Shown: positions 36,022-44,912 of the stretch, piece by piece | Layout: the number at the start of each line of letters is the position of its first letter | Numbering within the stretch: position 1 is the stretch's first letter | From: an uncultured Robinsoniella sp. | GTDB lineage: Bacteria > Bacillota > Clostridia > Lachnospirales > Lachnospiraceae | Direction: 5' to 3' | Assembly: GCA_900540475.1 (NCBI GenBank) | Contig: UQGG01000032.1 | Location: 1 to 64,000, forward strand | Length of the DNA: 64,000 nucleotides | The notes under the pieces: model-generated | Database searches by the model: none | The model's input: only the letters and a program-made list of their open reading frames with translations | Told to the model about the DNA's origin: nothing | Position numbers and translations under genes: made by a program

Positions 36022-39000
36022 CTATTTTGCCTGATATTTTACGGTGTTAGAATAATTACCCCAGATCTTATCCTTGCCATACTTGATGTAGGTACGTACT
36101 TTAAAGGTATAAGTTTTACCTTTTTTTAGCTTTGAAGTATAGAACTTTGTCTTAGATGTTTCTCCAATATTTTTGTAGGAACCTTTACCGGTTTTCATAC
36201 GGATCACATAGCTGGCGTTTTTCACTTTGCTATAGCTCAGTACTGCCCTGCCCCGGGTAGATTTTTTTACCGATTTCAGCTTCGCAGTGCCCGGCTTTGT
36301 TACTGCAGTCAGGCTTGCGGATTTCTTTCCGGTTCCGCCGGCATTTACCCCTGCAACCCGGTAGGTATAACCGGAGCCTTCCTTCAGTCCGGATAGCTTG
36401 ATGCTGGTGTCATAGGTGCGTTTTACCTCTTTCCACTTCTTATCTTTTTTATTGTAGAGGTAAACTTTGTAATAATCGGCGCTTTTATCTTTTTTCCAGG
36501 ATATTCTCAAGGATTTATTCGAAATGCCTGATGCTTTTACATTGGATATTTTTCCTGGTTTTTTTACATTTGCGTCTTTATATTCTACCGTCACAAGGCA
36601 TTTTTTGACAAATCCTCCGTCTAACGTCTTTACGGTGATCTCAGACCTTCCATTTTTCAGTGCTGTTATTTTTCCGGTGTTGGATACGGATACGGTTTTT
36701 GGCTGGGATGAACTCCAGGTCAGTGTCTTTTCACTGGCATTTGCCGGTTGCACTTGTGCATTCAGCTGTACGGATGCACCTTTCTTTGTCAGCCTGACCT
36801 CTGTCTTATCTAAAGTTATTCCGGTTACCTTCACAGGTATGGCAACATTTACTTTGCAGACCGCGGTCTTGCTTCCATCCCTTGTAGTGGCAATAATATC
36901 TGCTTTGCCATTTCCCACCGCACTGATCACGCCGTTTGAATCTACAGCAGCTACCGCTGTATTCGTAGACCGGAAGCTGACCGTTTTATCCGTAGCGTTC
37001 TGCGGAGATACCACTGCCTTTATCTGTACCCGCTCTCCGGTTTTAGTTAGCGTTACTGCAGTTTTATCCAGTTCCACTTTGCTGACCGGTATGACAGGAG
37101 TCGGAATTTCCACGGTTACCAGACAGGTTGCTGTTAGTTCTGTTCCTTCTACTGTAGCTGTTATTACAGATGTTCCATTGGCTTTGGCACTCACCAGACC
37201 TTCCTGGTTTACCGCAGCCACACCCTGGTTGGAGGACTCCCAGATGACCGTTTTATGATCTGCATCCTCCGGCGTAACTTCTGCTGCCAGCTGTAAGGTT
37301 TCATTTTCCTTTGTAAGCAATGCTTCGTCCTGGCTCAGGGTGATACCGGTGGGCAGGATTTCTTCAGGCGCTTCTTTTTCATATACCTTGAATTCTGCAA
37401 ACCCGGGCCAGAAATCATCTCCCGGAAATCCCGTGAGGATTACTTTCAGATAACGGTAAGTACCGGTTGTTTCGAACGTGCCGGTCTGCACTTTGGAACC
37501 GTCTGTATTATCTGACCTGTCACACAACATTTCAAAGTCATCATCGGGGCCTTTTCTTCCTTCAATCTGATATCCCCAGGCACCCTCGGTTTCATCCTTT
37601 TCAAATACCAGTTCAAAGTTCTTTAAATCATATTCCTGTCCAAGATCTACCAGCCACCATTCGTTTAATTCAGCGCCTGCATGAACCCACATGGTTCCTT
37701 CATTTCCATCGTTTCCGTTGGATCCCTCATACTGGTCGTTGCCGCTTGTGGTGACAGGCTTGTTCAGAGCAATGTTTACCGGTTCATATTCCCCTTTTTC
37801 CAGAAGCAGGTTATCAAAGTATACCACACTTCCGGCACTGCCTTCCACCGTCACGGTGAGATTATCAACCGCCGATGTAAGTCCTGTATTGAAAAAGTTA
37901 TTGGCAGAAGTAATCAAAAATGATTTCTTATACCCTTCTGCTTCCAGGGTTACCCATGCAGTTCCTTCACATTGTGCCTGAAAGCTTTTCAGTTTCTGGC
38001 TCTTTGGCAGTGTAATCACGCCGCTGGTCTCTCCCTCTGCCAGATAAAGGGATTTCAGTCCGTTTGCAGATCCTGTTCTCCACTCTCCGGAAAAGATACA
38101 GTCTCTGTACATCTCCGCAAATGGCATTTCTTCGTCAGGACGGTCTTCGAAATCAATCGTTCCATCGGGAACCTGATTTGCCGCTCTGCTGTTGTCAGCT
38201 CCGATATTTGGTGCCCCCACAGCCGATACGGGATTGCCCCAGTAATCACGGCCGCCATTATCTTCAATCAAAGTTCCTGCTTCGATACAGTTTGAATTAT
38301 CGCTCAGCTGATAACCGCCAACACTGTCAAGCCCCCTGGACCCGGTGCCAATATTTACAAAATCATCCGCCGTTACCGTAACTGCCTTTTCATCATCGCT
38401 TCTTAAAATGCTGGCATCACTTCCTCCATATGCATTGTTTTCAGCCGTTCCCATTAAATCCTCATGCCATCCTTTGGAGCTGGCATCGCTGTAAATTACA
38501 TTGTTGGTAAACCGGAAGTTCTCTTTATTCACAGGCGTTCCATCCCAGTTATTGGTGATATAGCTGTTATGCCCCTCACTGAGATAAAAATCGTTGTTAT
38601 ATACATACATCCTGTTATTATCGCCGGTGGACCAGCCGCCCATTGTGACAATGGCGCCTCCTCCATAGCTGTTAGTACCATAACCGTCATTCTGACTGAT
38701 ATTGTATCGTATATGAGTGGTATATGTACTGCCCAGTGCACATTCGAAGTAAGCTCCGGAAGGATTGTCATGTGTATAATTATACTGTATATAATTAAGT
38801 GTTGCATTCACATCTGCGTCAAAAGCCTGAGAATCTTCTTTGGATTCCGAGGCACCTGAGCCGAATACCTCATTAAACTGTGCGACTGTGTACTCGCCGT
38901 TCTCCCACCAGATCGGTACATTGCCATTTGGTCCGCTGTTGCAGCCGTCGCTGGTATTGTACTCAATCACCGCATTGGAGTAAGCCGTAGGACAGATAGC

Positions 39001-39855
39001 TGCGTTTCCAATATCCTCACAATAATTGTTGCGGATTACCAGATTCGTGCTGTTATATCTTGAACCTGCGTATTCGCTGTCTGGAATTCCTGTTTCATGC
39101 TGAAAACGGCTGCTGCCCCAGGTGGACATGAAGTTGATTCCATAGTGGTTGATATTAGGTCCCACAATATTGTTCTCCACAGTGATATCATTCCATCTGG
39201 TTGGAACCTGGTTTCCTCTGATGCTGTAAATGATTCCGCCCCGTCCGATACCAGCCTGCTGTCCTATGGGATGGGAAACAATATCATGCACATAGAGATC
39301 CCTGCAGTTCATCTGCTCTAAGGTTCCCGCATCCTCTGCCATAATCAGTACGCCATATTTTTTAATATGGTCATCCGGATTCTCTCCCGGAATTCGATTG
39401 GTAACCTCAAGTGAAGTAATTTCCCAGTATTGCTGATTATAAAAATAAACTGCCGCATTAAAGATCCTGTTCTCCAGATCATCTCCATCTTCGCCGCACC
39501 AGTTATTCCCCTGTATCAGCGGTCTTGCTTCTGAGTCTCCATAAGCTCCTATCTGGATGGGATTTCCCTTTTCTCCGGAGCCTTTCGGGCTTAGCTGCCC
39601 AGTCCATACATCACCCTTTTGGAAAAGTATCTGATCACCGGGCTCAAACGTAGTGCTGTTTACCTTTTCCAGCGATGACCATGCATCCGCTTCACTTGTT
39701 CCCGGATTTTCGTCATCCCCGCCGTCAAAATCAATATAATATGTAGTTCCGGCAGCTTCCTCTGCCTGAACCTCTGTCCCTGGTACAATCAGGCTTCCCA
39801 ATGCCAGCATTGCACAAAGCCCCAGGCTGATCCATCTTTTGCTTTTCTTAAACAT
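36022..39855 (-). CDS. Giant secreted beta-helix protein with F5/8C, BIG2 and FN3 domains
   Basis: A 1277-residue secreted protein. The signal peptide ends at about residue 31 (EVQA). A right-handed parallel beta-helix domain (about 38-560) carries many Asn-rich turns (NNYCEDIG, YNTSDGCNSG), as in polysaccharide lyases and some glycosidases. An IDFED beta domain follows (567-688), then an F5/8C domain (690-830), three BIG2 immunoglobulin-like domains (about 833-917, 918-1002 and 1003-1085) and a Lys-rich pair of FN3-like domains (1092-1277). The multidomain layout suggests an extracellular glycan-degrading enzyme, but I cannot assign catalytic residues. No sortase or SLH anchor is present; the basic C-terminus might hold it to the wall. 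GAAGGAG precedes the ATG. It is cotranscribed with the PIG-L gene. Confidence 0.85.
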   Translation of the reverse strand: MFKKSKRWISLGLCAMLALGSLIVPGTEVQAEEAAGTTYYIDFDGGDDENPGTSEADAWSSLEKVNSTTFEPGDQILFQKGDVWTGQLSPKGSGEKGNPIQIGAYGDSEARPLIQGNNWCGEDGDDLENRIFNAAVYFYNQQYWEITSLEVTNRIPGENPDDHIKKYGVLIMAEDAGTLEQMNCRDLYVHDIVSHPIGQQAGIGRGGIIYSIRGNQVPTRWNDITVENNIVGPNINHYGINFMSTWGSSRFQHETGIPDSEYAGSRYNSTNLVIRNNYCEDIGNAAICPTAYSNAVIEYNTSDGCNSGPNGNVPIWWENGEYTVAQFNEVFGSGASESKEDSQAFDADVNATLNYIQYNYTHDNPSGAYFECALGSTYTTHIRYNISQNDGYGTNSYGGGAIVTMGGWSTGDNNRMYVYNNDFYLSEGHNSYITNNWDGTPVNKENFRFTNNVIYSDASSKGWHEDLMGTAENNAYGGSDASILRSDDEKAVTVTADDFVNIGTGSRGLDSVGGYQLSDNSNCIEAGTLIEDNGGRDYWGNPVSAVGAPNIGADNSRAANQVPDGTIDFEDRPDEEMPFAEMYRDCIFSGEWRTGSANGLKSLYLAEGETSGVITLPKSQKLKSFQAQCEGTAWVTLEAEGYKKSFLITSANNFFNTGLTSAVDNLTVTVEGSAGSVVYFDNLLLEKGEYEPVNIALNKPVTTSGNDQYEGSNGNDGNEGTMWVHAGAELNEWWLVDLGQEYDLKNFELVFEKDETEGAWGYQIEGRKGPDDDFEMLCDRSDNTDGSKVQTGTFETTGTYRYLKVILTGFPGDDFWPGFAEFKVYEKEAPEEILPTGITLSQDEALLTKENETLQLAAEVTPEDADHKTVIWESSNQGVAAVNQEGLVSAKANGTSVITATVEGTELTATCLVTVEIPTPVIPVSKVELDKTAVTLTKTGERVQIKAVVSPQNATDKTVSFRSTNTAVAAVDSNGVISAVGNGKADIIATTRDGSKTAVCKVNVAIPVKVTGITLDKTEVRLTKKGASVQLNAQVQPANASEKTLTWSSSQPKTVSVSNTGKITALKNGRSEITVKTLDGGFVKKCLVTVEYKDANVKKPGKISNVKASGISNKSLRISWKKDKSADYYKVYLYNKKDKKWKEVKRTYDTSIKLSGLKEGSGYTYRVAGVNAGGTGKKSASLTAVTKPGTAKLKSVKKSTRGRAVLSYSKVKNASYVIRMKTGKGSYKNIGETSKTKFYTSKLKKGKTYTFKVRTYIKYGKDKIWGNYSNTVKYQAK

Positions 39856-39870
39856 AACTTTCTCCTTCCA

Positions 39871-40743
39871 TTATCTGTTATTTTGTTCTCCAAGAAATCT
39901 TAAGAAGCTTTGCACACCTCCTCCCACCTGTTTTACCTCATTTGGACGTAAACCTTCTGTATCTGACACATCGAAGAATTCCCCGTGTCTGGTTTTATCC
40001 GTTATCATATAACTGTCACTTCCAAATAAGCATTCATCAAAACCGATATATTCATCACCCCAGAAGCTGCATTCCTCTTCCCGGATCTGATACTGATTGC
40101 CAAAGTAATCCATGAAATCATTCACATTGTCGCTCTTGCTGGAAATGCCCACTTCCAGATACTTTGCGTCTGTAGTTGCACAAACCGCCATGCCGTGTTT
40201 TCTGCCCATATCCTCTGCCAGGTCAATCAGGCCCCTGATTCCTCCCGTAAATCCATGGCTGCTCAGGTTCGCCAGAAGCTGCTCCTTCTCCCCGTCCTGT
40301 AAAAAAAGGGATTCTCCTCTGTTGTTTTCAACCATCAGGTCAATCTTGCAGTAATTTGGACGGCTGAATACAATATCGGTAGCGATGGAATAATCCTCCA
40401 GTAAACTGCGGTGTATATCATAGCAGATGTCATGAATCCGGACTAAACCGGATTTGGAAGGTATCCTGTGGCTGAGCAGGTAAGGGTTTCCATTTTCATC
40501 GAAAGCATAATTATATGCCCCTCTTCCCAGTCCGAAAAACAGACTTTTCCGCTCCTCTGTACTAAAATATTCATGCAGCTTTCCTTCTGCAATATTTTCC
40601 AGCGTAGTACCGCTTATGACCGCCAGTTTTACGCCCCGGGCCAGCAGCTCTTTCATGGGAACCACCACCTCATCTACCGGCGCTTTCCTGGACAGCACTG
40701 CCGTACCATCCCAGTCAAAAAAAATCGCTTTATATTTTTTCAC
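39871..40743 (-). CDS. HAD-superfamily phosphatase associated with GH65
   Basis: A 290-residue cytoplasmic HAD protein. Motif I is FFDWDGTAV (nucleophile Asp near residue 10), motif II the Ser/Thr in VISGTT, and the acidic motif IV lies late in the protein (FWGDEYIGFDE). The large cap between them suggests a type-II (Cof-like or trehalose-phosphatase-like) sugar-phosphate phosphatase rather than the small beta-phosphoglucomutase that usually pairs with GH65. The start is a GTG at 40743, nine bases after AAGGAGG, and it overlaps the end of the GH65 gene by 14 bases. This implies coupled translation and a shared substrate: the sugar 1-phosphate or 6-phosphate made downstream of phosphorolysis. 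Confidence 0.75.
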   Translation of the reverse strand: MKKYKAIFFDWDGTAVLSRKAPVDEVVVPMKELLARGVKLAVISGTTLENIAEGKLHEYFSTEERKSLFFGLGRGAYNYAFDENGNPYLLSHRIPSKSGLVRIHDICYDIHRSLLEDYSIATDIVFSRPNYCKIDLMVENNRGESLFLQDGEKEQLLANLSSHGFTGGIRGLIDLAEDMGRKHGMAVCATTDAKYLEVGISSKSDNVNDFMDYFGNQYQIREEECSFWGDEYIGFDECLFGSDSYMITDKTRHGEFFDVSDTEGLRPNEVKQVGGGVQSFLRFLGEQNNR

Positions 40744-43075
40744 AGCAGCTTGCCTCCTTTTCTGTTAGTTTTATTTTCTTTCCATTTACTGACAGCTCTA
40801 ATTCGCCGCCGCTGATTAACGTAAATCTGCACGCATCCTTGGTCATGTCTGCTTCCAGTACGCTGCCCCGGTATTGAATCCGGAAGGTATATCCTTCCCA
40901 GCCTTTTGGTACAAAGGGGTTAAACGCAAGCATTCCTGCATTGGTCCGAAGCCCCGCAAATCCATTTACAATAGCCAGCCAGGTACCCGCCATATTGGCT
41001 GCGTGTATACCGGCATAAAAGTTGTTGTGGTAATCATCCAGATCCATACGTGCGGACTGGGAAAAATACTCGTAAGCTTCTTCCTGATACCCGATTTCAC
41101 TTGCCAGAATTCCAAAAATGCAGGTAGACAAAGAGGAGTGATGCAGCGTTACCTCCTGATAAAAGTCGTAATTCCGTTTCAGTTCCTCCTTCGTAAACAG
41201 GTTGCTGTGCAGATACATTCCTAAAATAGCATCTGCCTGTTTGGACATCCGCTGACGGTATATAAACAGCGGATGATAATTCTCGTATAAAAGATGCCGT
41301 TTCTCCACAGGAATCCTGGAATCATCCCATGGCTTTCTCATCATGAATCCATCATCCAGCGGATACACCTGCCGTTTTTCGTCATATGGAAAATACATAT
41401 TTTCAACAATTCGCTCCCAGTACGCCGTCTCCTGATCTGTGATGGACAGCCTTTCGATAAATTCCTGATAGAATTGCGGTTCTGTTTCCTTTAGCAGATC
41501 CAGCGCTTTCAGTGCATACCGGATATTCTCTCTCGCCATGAGATTGGTATAGAAATTGTTATCTACAATTGCATTGTATTCATCGGGACCTGTTACTGCA
41601 CAGATACAGTATTGATTTCCTCTGCACTCTGCAAAGCACCCAACGTCTGCCCATACTCTGGCGGTTTCACAGAGTACCTCTGCCGCCATTTCCTTTAAAA
41701 ACTCCCTGTCACCGGAGACATCCACATACAGCTGGAATGCATAGGCTATATCTCCATTGATATGGTACTGTGCCGTTCCCAGTGGAAAATAGGTGGATGC
41801 TTCCTCCCCATTAATGGTCCGCCAGGGATAAAGAGCTCCCTTTTCATGCCCCAGCACTCTCGCCCGCACCCTTGCCTGATCCAGGGTATGATAACGGTAT
41901 TCCAGCAGCTTTTTCGCCAGTTCCGGTGCTGTATAGACAAACACCGGCAGCACATACATTTCCGTATCCCAGAAATAATGTCCTTCGTACCCCTCTCCGG
42001 AAAGTCCTTTTGCTCCCAGGGAAGTACGCCCGTCCCTGCCCGCAGCCTGCATAATATGGAACAGATTAAACCGTATTCCCTGCTGCAGGGCTTCGTCTCC
42101 CTGTATTCCCACGTCTGCTATATCCCAGAATGACTTCATATATTCTTTCTGTTTTTCTTTAAAATAACCATAGCCCAGATCGGTACACTCCCTGCATTTC
42201 TCTTCCACAAATCCAAACAGGCTCTCCTCCTGCATATCCAGGGAGGAGGTGCAGACAATAAATTTGTCCAGTACCAGTTTCTCACTCTGTTGTCCCAGAA
42301 ATGTCCAGGTAAGCTCTGCATACGCCTCTTTCTGCAACGCAGATACCGATTGACATGCCATGGAACCGTGGCAGCTGTGTCCCACTCCAAATGCAGCAGT
42401 CAGTCCGCTCTTTTTGGTCTTTCCTTCAAAATACAGCAGTTCCTCAGAAGCACTGCATCTGGTTTCACGAATCCGCTTTCCAAACGGACCGTAATCCACC
42501 AGTGGATTTGTCTTTCTCGTATGGTTTTCCACGTCCCCATCAATATAGGAACAGATCCGTACTTCACATTTCCGGTTTAACAGTAAAAGGCTGAGCCTCT
42601 GCACCATTACATTTTTATCCGCAAATGACACCATCCGTTCAAATAAAAGCCGAACCTTTATCCCATTGGGAGATGTCCAGTCCACAGACCTTACAACCGT
42701 TCCACTCTCCATGTTCAGCGTCCTCTGATAATAATCCAGACGCCCCTGCCTCATGTCAAACAGCTCATTGTCCAAATATATTTTTACAGGCTTACCATTG
42801 GGCAGGTTCAAAAGGGACTGGCTCTTTAGGGGAAATCCGAAATTCCATTCCCCGTAACGTATATCCTCACTTTCATAAAATCCATTGATAAAATTTCCTT
42901 CCAGTCCCTCATCCACGGAAAAATCATAGTCTTCCTCAAAGGTTCCCCTGGTTCCAATATAACCGTTGGACAATGCAAATGTTGTCTCATTCCTGTAGTT
43001 GTTCTCCATACAAAACCTGTCTTCTGTGATGTTCCATGGTTCTATGGGATATATTTTTTTATTATGTAATTCCAT
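40730..43075 (-). CDS. GH65 disaccharide phosphorylase
   Basis: A 781-residue glycoside phosphorylase of family GH65, which covers kojibiose, nigerose, maltose and trehalose phosphorylases. It splits an alpha-linked glucobiose with phosphate to beta-glucose 1-phosphate and a sugar. The N-terminal beta-sandwich is followed by the (alpha/alpha)6 barrel with the general acid in VTGPDEYNAIVDNNFYTN (Glu 499). The phosphate site is KQADAILGMYL and HHSSLSTCIFG. Normal length, no signal peptide, so cytoplasmic. It directly follows two permease genes (seven bases) and overlaps a HAD phosphatase gene, so import, phosphorolysis and phosphate handling form one pathway. Linkage specificity cannot be read here. 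Confidence 0.92.
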   Translation of the reverse strand: MELHNKKIYPIEPWNITEDRFCMENNYRNETTFALSNGYIGTRGTFEEDYDFSVDEGLEGNFINGFYESEDIRYGEWNFGFPLKSQSLLNLPNGKPVKIYLDNELFDMRQGRLDYYQRTLNMESGTVVRSVDWTSPNGIKVRLLFERMVSFADKNVMVQRLSLLLLNRKCEVRICSYIDGDVENHTRKTNPLVDYGPFGKRIRETRCSASEELLYFEGKTKKSGLTAAFGVGHSCHGSMACQSVSALQKEAYAELTWTFLGQQSEKLVLDKFIVCTSSLDMQEESLFGFVEEKCRECTDLGYGYFKEKQKEYMKSFWDIADVGIQGDEALQQGIRFNLFHIMQAAGRDGRTSLGAKGLSGEGYEGHYFWDTEMYVLPVFVYTAPELAKKLLEYRYHTLDQARVRARVLGHEKGALYPWRTINGEEASTYFPLGTAQYHINGDIAYAFQLYVDVSGDREFLKEMAAEVLCETARVWADVGCFAECRGNQYCICAVTGPDEYNAIVDNNFYTNLMARENIRYALKALDLLKETEPQFYQEFIERLSITDQETAYWERIVENMYFPYDEKRQVYPLDDGFMMRKPWDDSRIPVEKRHLLYENYHPLFIYRQRMSKQADAILGMYLHSNLFTKEELKRNYDFYQEVTLHHSSLSTCIFGILASEIGYQEEAYEYFSQSARMDLDDYHNNFYAGIHAANMAGTWLAIVNGFAGLRTNAGMLAFNPFVPKGWEGYTFRIQYRGSVLEADMTKDACRFTLISGGELELSVNGKKIKLTEKEASCCEKI

Positions 43076-43082
43076 CCTGTGA

Positions 43083-43925
43083 TTATCCTTTCACCGCACC
43101 TGCGGTTAAACTTTCCATTACCTGTCTCTGTAAAATGATAAATACTGCGATTGTAGGCAGTACGGTCATTACCACCGCCGCAAAGAGAGCAGAATAATTA
43201 TTGGCAAATGTCCCCATGTAGTAATTTAATGCAATTGGTATCGTCCGGGCAGTGTCCCCGCTTGTAAGCATTAAAGCAAAGTAAAACTCATTCCAGGTAT
43301 TGATAAACTGTAAAAGTGCTATGGTCACCAGTCCCGGCTTTGCCAGAGGCAGGATAATATGCCAGAAGGTCTGCAAGAATGTGGCGCCGTCAATATAAGC
43401 CGATTCCTCCAGTGCAGTGGAAATGGTTTTATAATAGCTTGTCATAACAAAGAATGACATGGGTATCCCCATAGCGGAGTAGACAATGACCAGCCCAAAC
43501 TTTGTATCGAAGATCCCCAGCTTCTGGAAAATGGAAAACAACGGCTGGGAAATAGCCTGTGCCGGAAGCATTAAGGATGCCGAAATTAACAGCACGATCA
43601 GCGGCTTTAATTTGAACTCAAACCGGGAGATAATATAGGCACACATGGCAACGAATGCCAGAGTGACCAACACGCTGCAGCCTACGATAATGACGCTGTT
43701 CAGAAAATACTTGGCTATGGGCGCATATTTAAAAGCCGCTTTATAGTTATCCAGATTAAATGTGGACGGCCAGGACAATGCAGAGGAATTGATCTCTGAA
43801 TAGCTCTTGAAAGAACTGATAAATGCCCATACAATCGGACCTACTGCAATAAATACAAAGAATATTAAGAATAAATATTTTGCAATGACTGCACAGATTA
43901 TGGATACTTTTGATGTTTTCTTCAA
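43083..43925 (-). CDS. Carbohydrate ABC transporter permease (MalG-like)
   Basis: A 280-residue permease with six predicted helices and the EAA loop ESAYIDGATFLQTFWHIILPL. The start is a TTG at 43925, directly after the TAA of the preceding permease, with GGGAGGGG eight bases upstream; no ATG fits better. It is the inner-membrane partner of the permease at 43926 and the lipoprotein at 44913. An ATPase gene is absent, as for the first transporter in this window. Confidence 0.92.
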   Translation of the reverse strand: MKKTSKVSIICAVIAKYLFLIFFVFIAVGPIVWAFISSFKSYSEINSSALSWPSTFNLDNYKAAFKYAPIAKYFLNSVIIVGCSVLVTLAFVAMCAYIISRFEFKLKPLIVLLISASLMLPAQAISQPLFSIFQKLGIFDTKFGLVIVYSAMGIPMSFFVMTSYYKTISTALEESAYIDGATFLQTFWHIILPLAKPGLVTIALLQFINTWNEFYFALMLTSGDTARTIPIALNYYMGTFANNYSALFAAVVMTVLPTIAVFIILQRQVMESLTAGAVKG

Positions 43926-44813
43926 TTATTTCCCCTCCCTTATCTCTTTTTTATCCCGGAACAGCTGTTGAATCAGAATGACTAATACCAGCCCCAGCAC
44001 GATCTGTACCACCCCGACAGCATTGGCTTTTCCGTAGTTATTCTCCAGGGTAGCCGCTTTGTACAAGAACATGGGCAGGTTTAAAGTGGTGGTTCCTGGC
44101 CCGCCCTTCGTTGTCACATAGATGATATCAAACTGAGAAACCATTGCAACGGATGCCAGTATGACACAGGTACCAAATATATTCTTCATAAGGGGCAGGG
44201 TGATAAAGCGGTCTACCTGCCAGGGCTTTGCTCCGTCTACTCTTGCCGCCTCGTATATTTCTTTGTCAATTGCTCCCATCTCTGCTAAGAATATAATGGT
44301 ATTAAAGCCCGCATAGAGCATCCAGGTAAGTGTTACCGTCCAGAATGCATATTTGGAATTTCCAAACAGGTTCGGTACCTGGGAGGCATTGAATCCAAGT
44401 GCCTCGAAAATGGGCTTTACCACACCAAAGGAGGGATTCAGCAATAAGGTAAACATGACACCTGTTGCTGCCGTGGGTATAATATTGGGGATCATATAAG
44501 CGGTCCGCACTATTTTCCATCCTTTCGGTTTCCGCCTTAAAACCAGCGCCATAAGCAATCCCAGGCAGACATGGAAGGTGGACTGCAGGAGCACCCACAC
44601 CAGCGTATTTTTAATCGCTGCTAAAAAAGTTTCATCCTGAAAGATCGCCAGAAAATTTTTCAAACCGGTAAAAACCGGACCCGAAAAAGTAGTATAATCA
44701 CAAAGCGAGGTATAAACTACGGTAACAATTGGCGCTGCGTACACCAGGGCAAATAAAGCCATACAGGGCAGCGTAAACATTACGATCCATAACTTCTTAT
44801 TTTTAACTTTCAT
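43926..44813 (-). CDS. Carbohydrate ABC transporter permease (MalF-like)
   Basis: A 295-residue permease with about six transmembrane helices and the EAA loop EIYEAARVDGAKPWQVDRFI. It is the first permease after the binding-protein gene. AAAGGGTG precedes the ATG. Its stop codon abuts the TTG start of the second permease, so the two are made in equal amounts by translational coupling. Confidence 0.92.
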   Translation of the reverse strand: MKVKNKKLWIVMFTLPCMALFALVYAAPIVTVVYTSLCDYTTFSGPVFTGLKNFLAIFQDETFLAAIKNTLVWVLLQSTFHVCLGLLMALVLRRKPKGWKIVRTAYMIPNIIPTAATGVMFTLLLNPSFGVVKPIFEALGFNASQVPNLFGNSKYAFWTVTLTWMLYAGFNTIIFLAEMGAIDKEIYEAARVDGAKPWQVDRFITLPLMKNIFGTCVILASVAMVSQFDIIYVTTKGGPGTTTLNLPMFLYKAATLENNYGKANAVGVVQIVLGLVLVILIQQLFRDKKEIREGK

Positions 44814-44885
44814 ATCAACACCCTTTCATCTCTCTTTAAAAAATTAGATCCGCAAGTTTGTGCCTGCGAATCCAATTTTTATCTC

Positions 44886-44909
44886 AGGGCATGTCTATAG
44901 ACATGCTCT
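44886..44909 (-). terminator. Hairpin after the second binding-protein gene
   Basis: AGGGCATGTC pairs with GACATGCTCT around a short loop. It lies a few bases beyond the stop at 44913, between the abundant binding-protein message and the permease genes, and is a likely mRNA-stabilising or attenuating stem. Confidence 0.6.
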
Positions 44910-44912
44910 ATT

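Noticed and set aside
36524..37258. Open frame of 244 codons on the plus strand
   Set aside because: Antisense to the BIG2 repeats of the giant secreted protein; the repetitive Val/Thr/Ser content mirrors the opposite strand.
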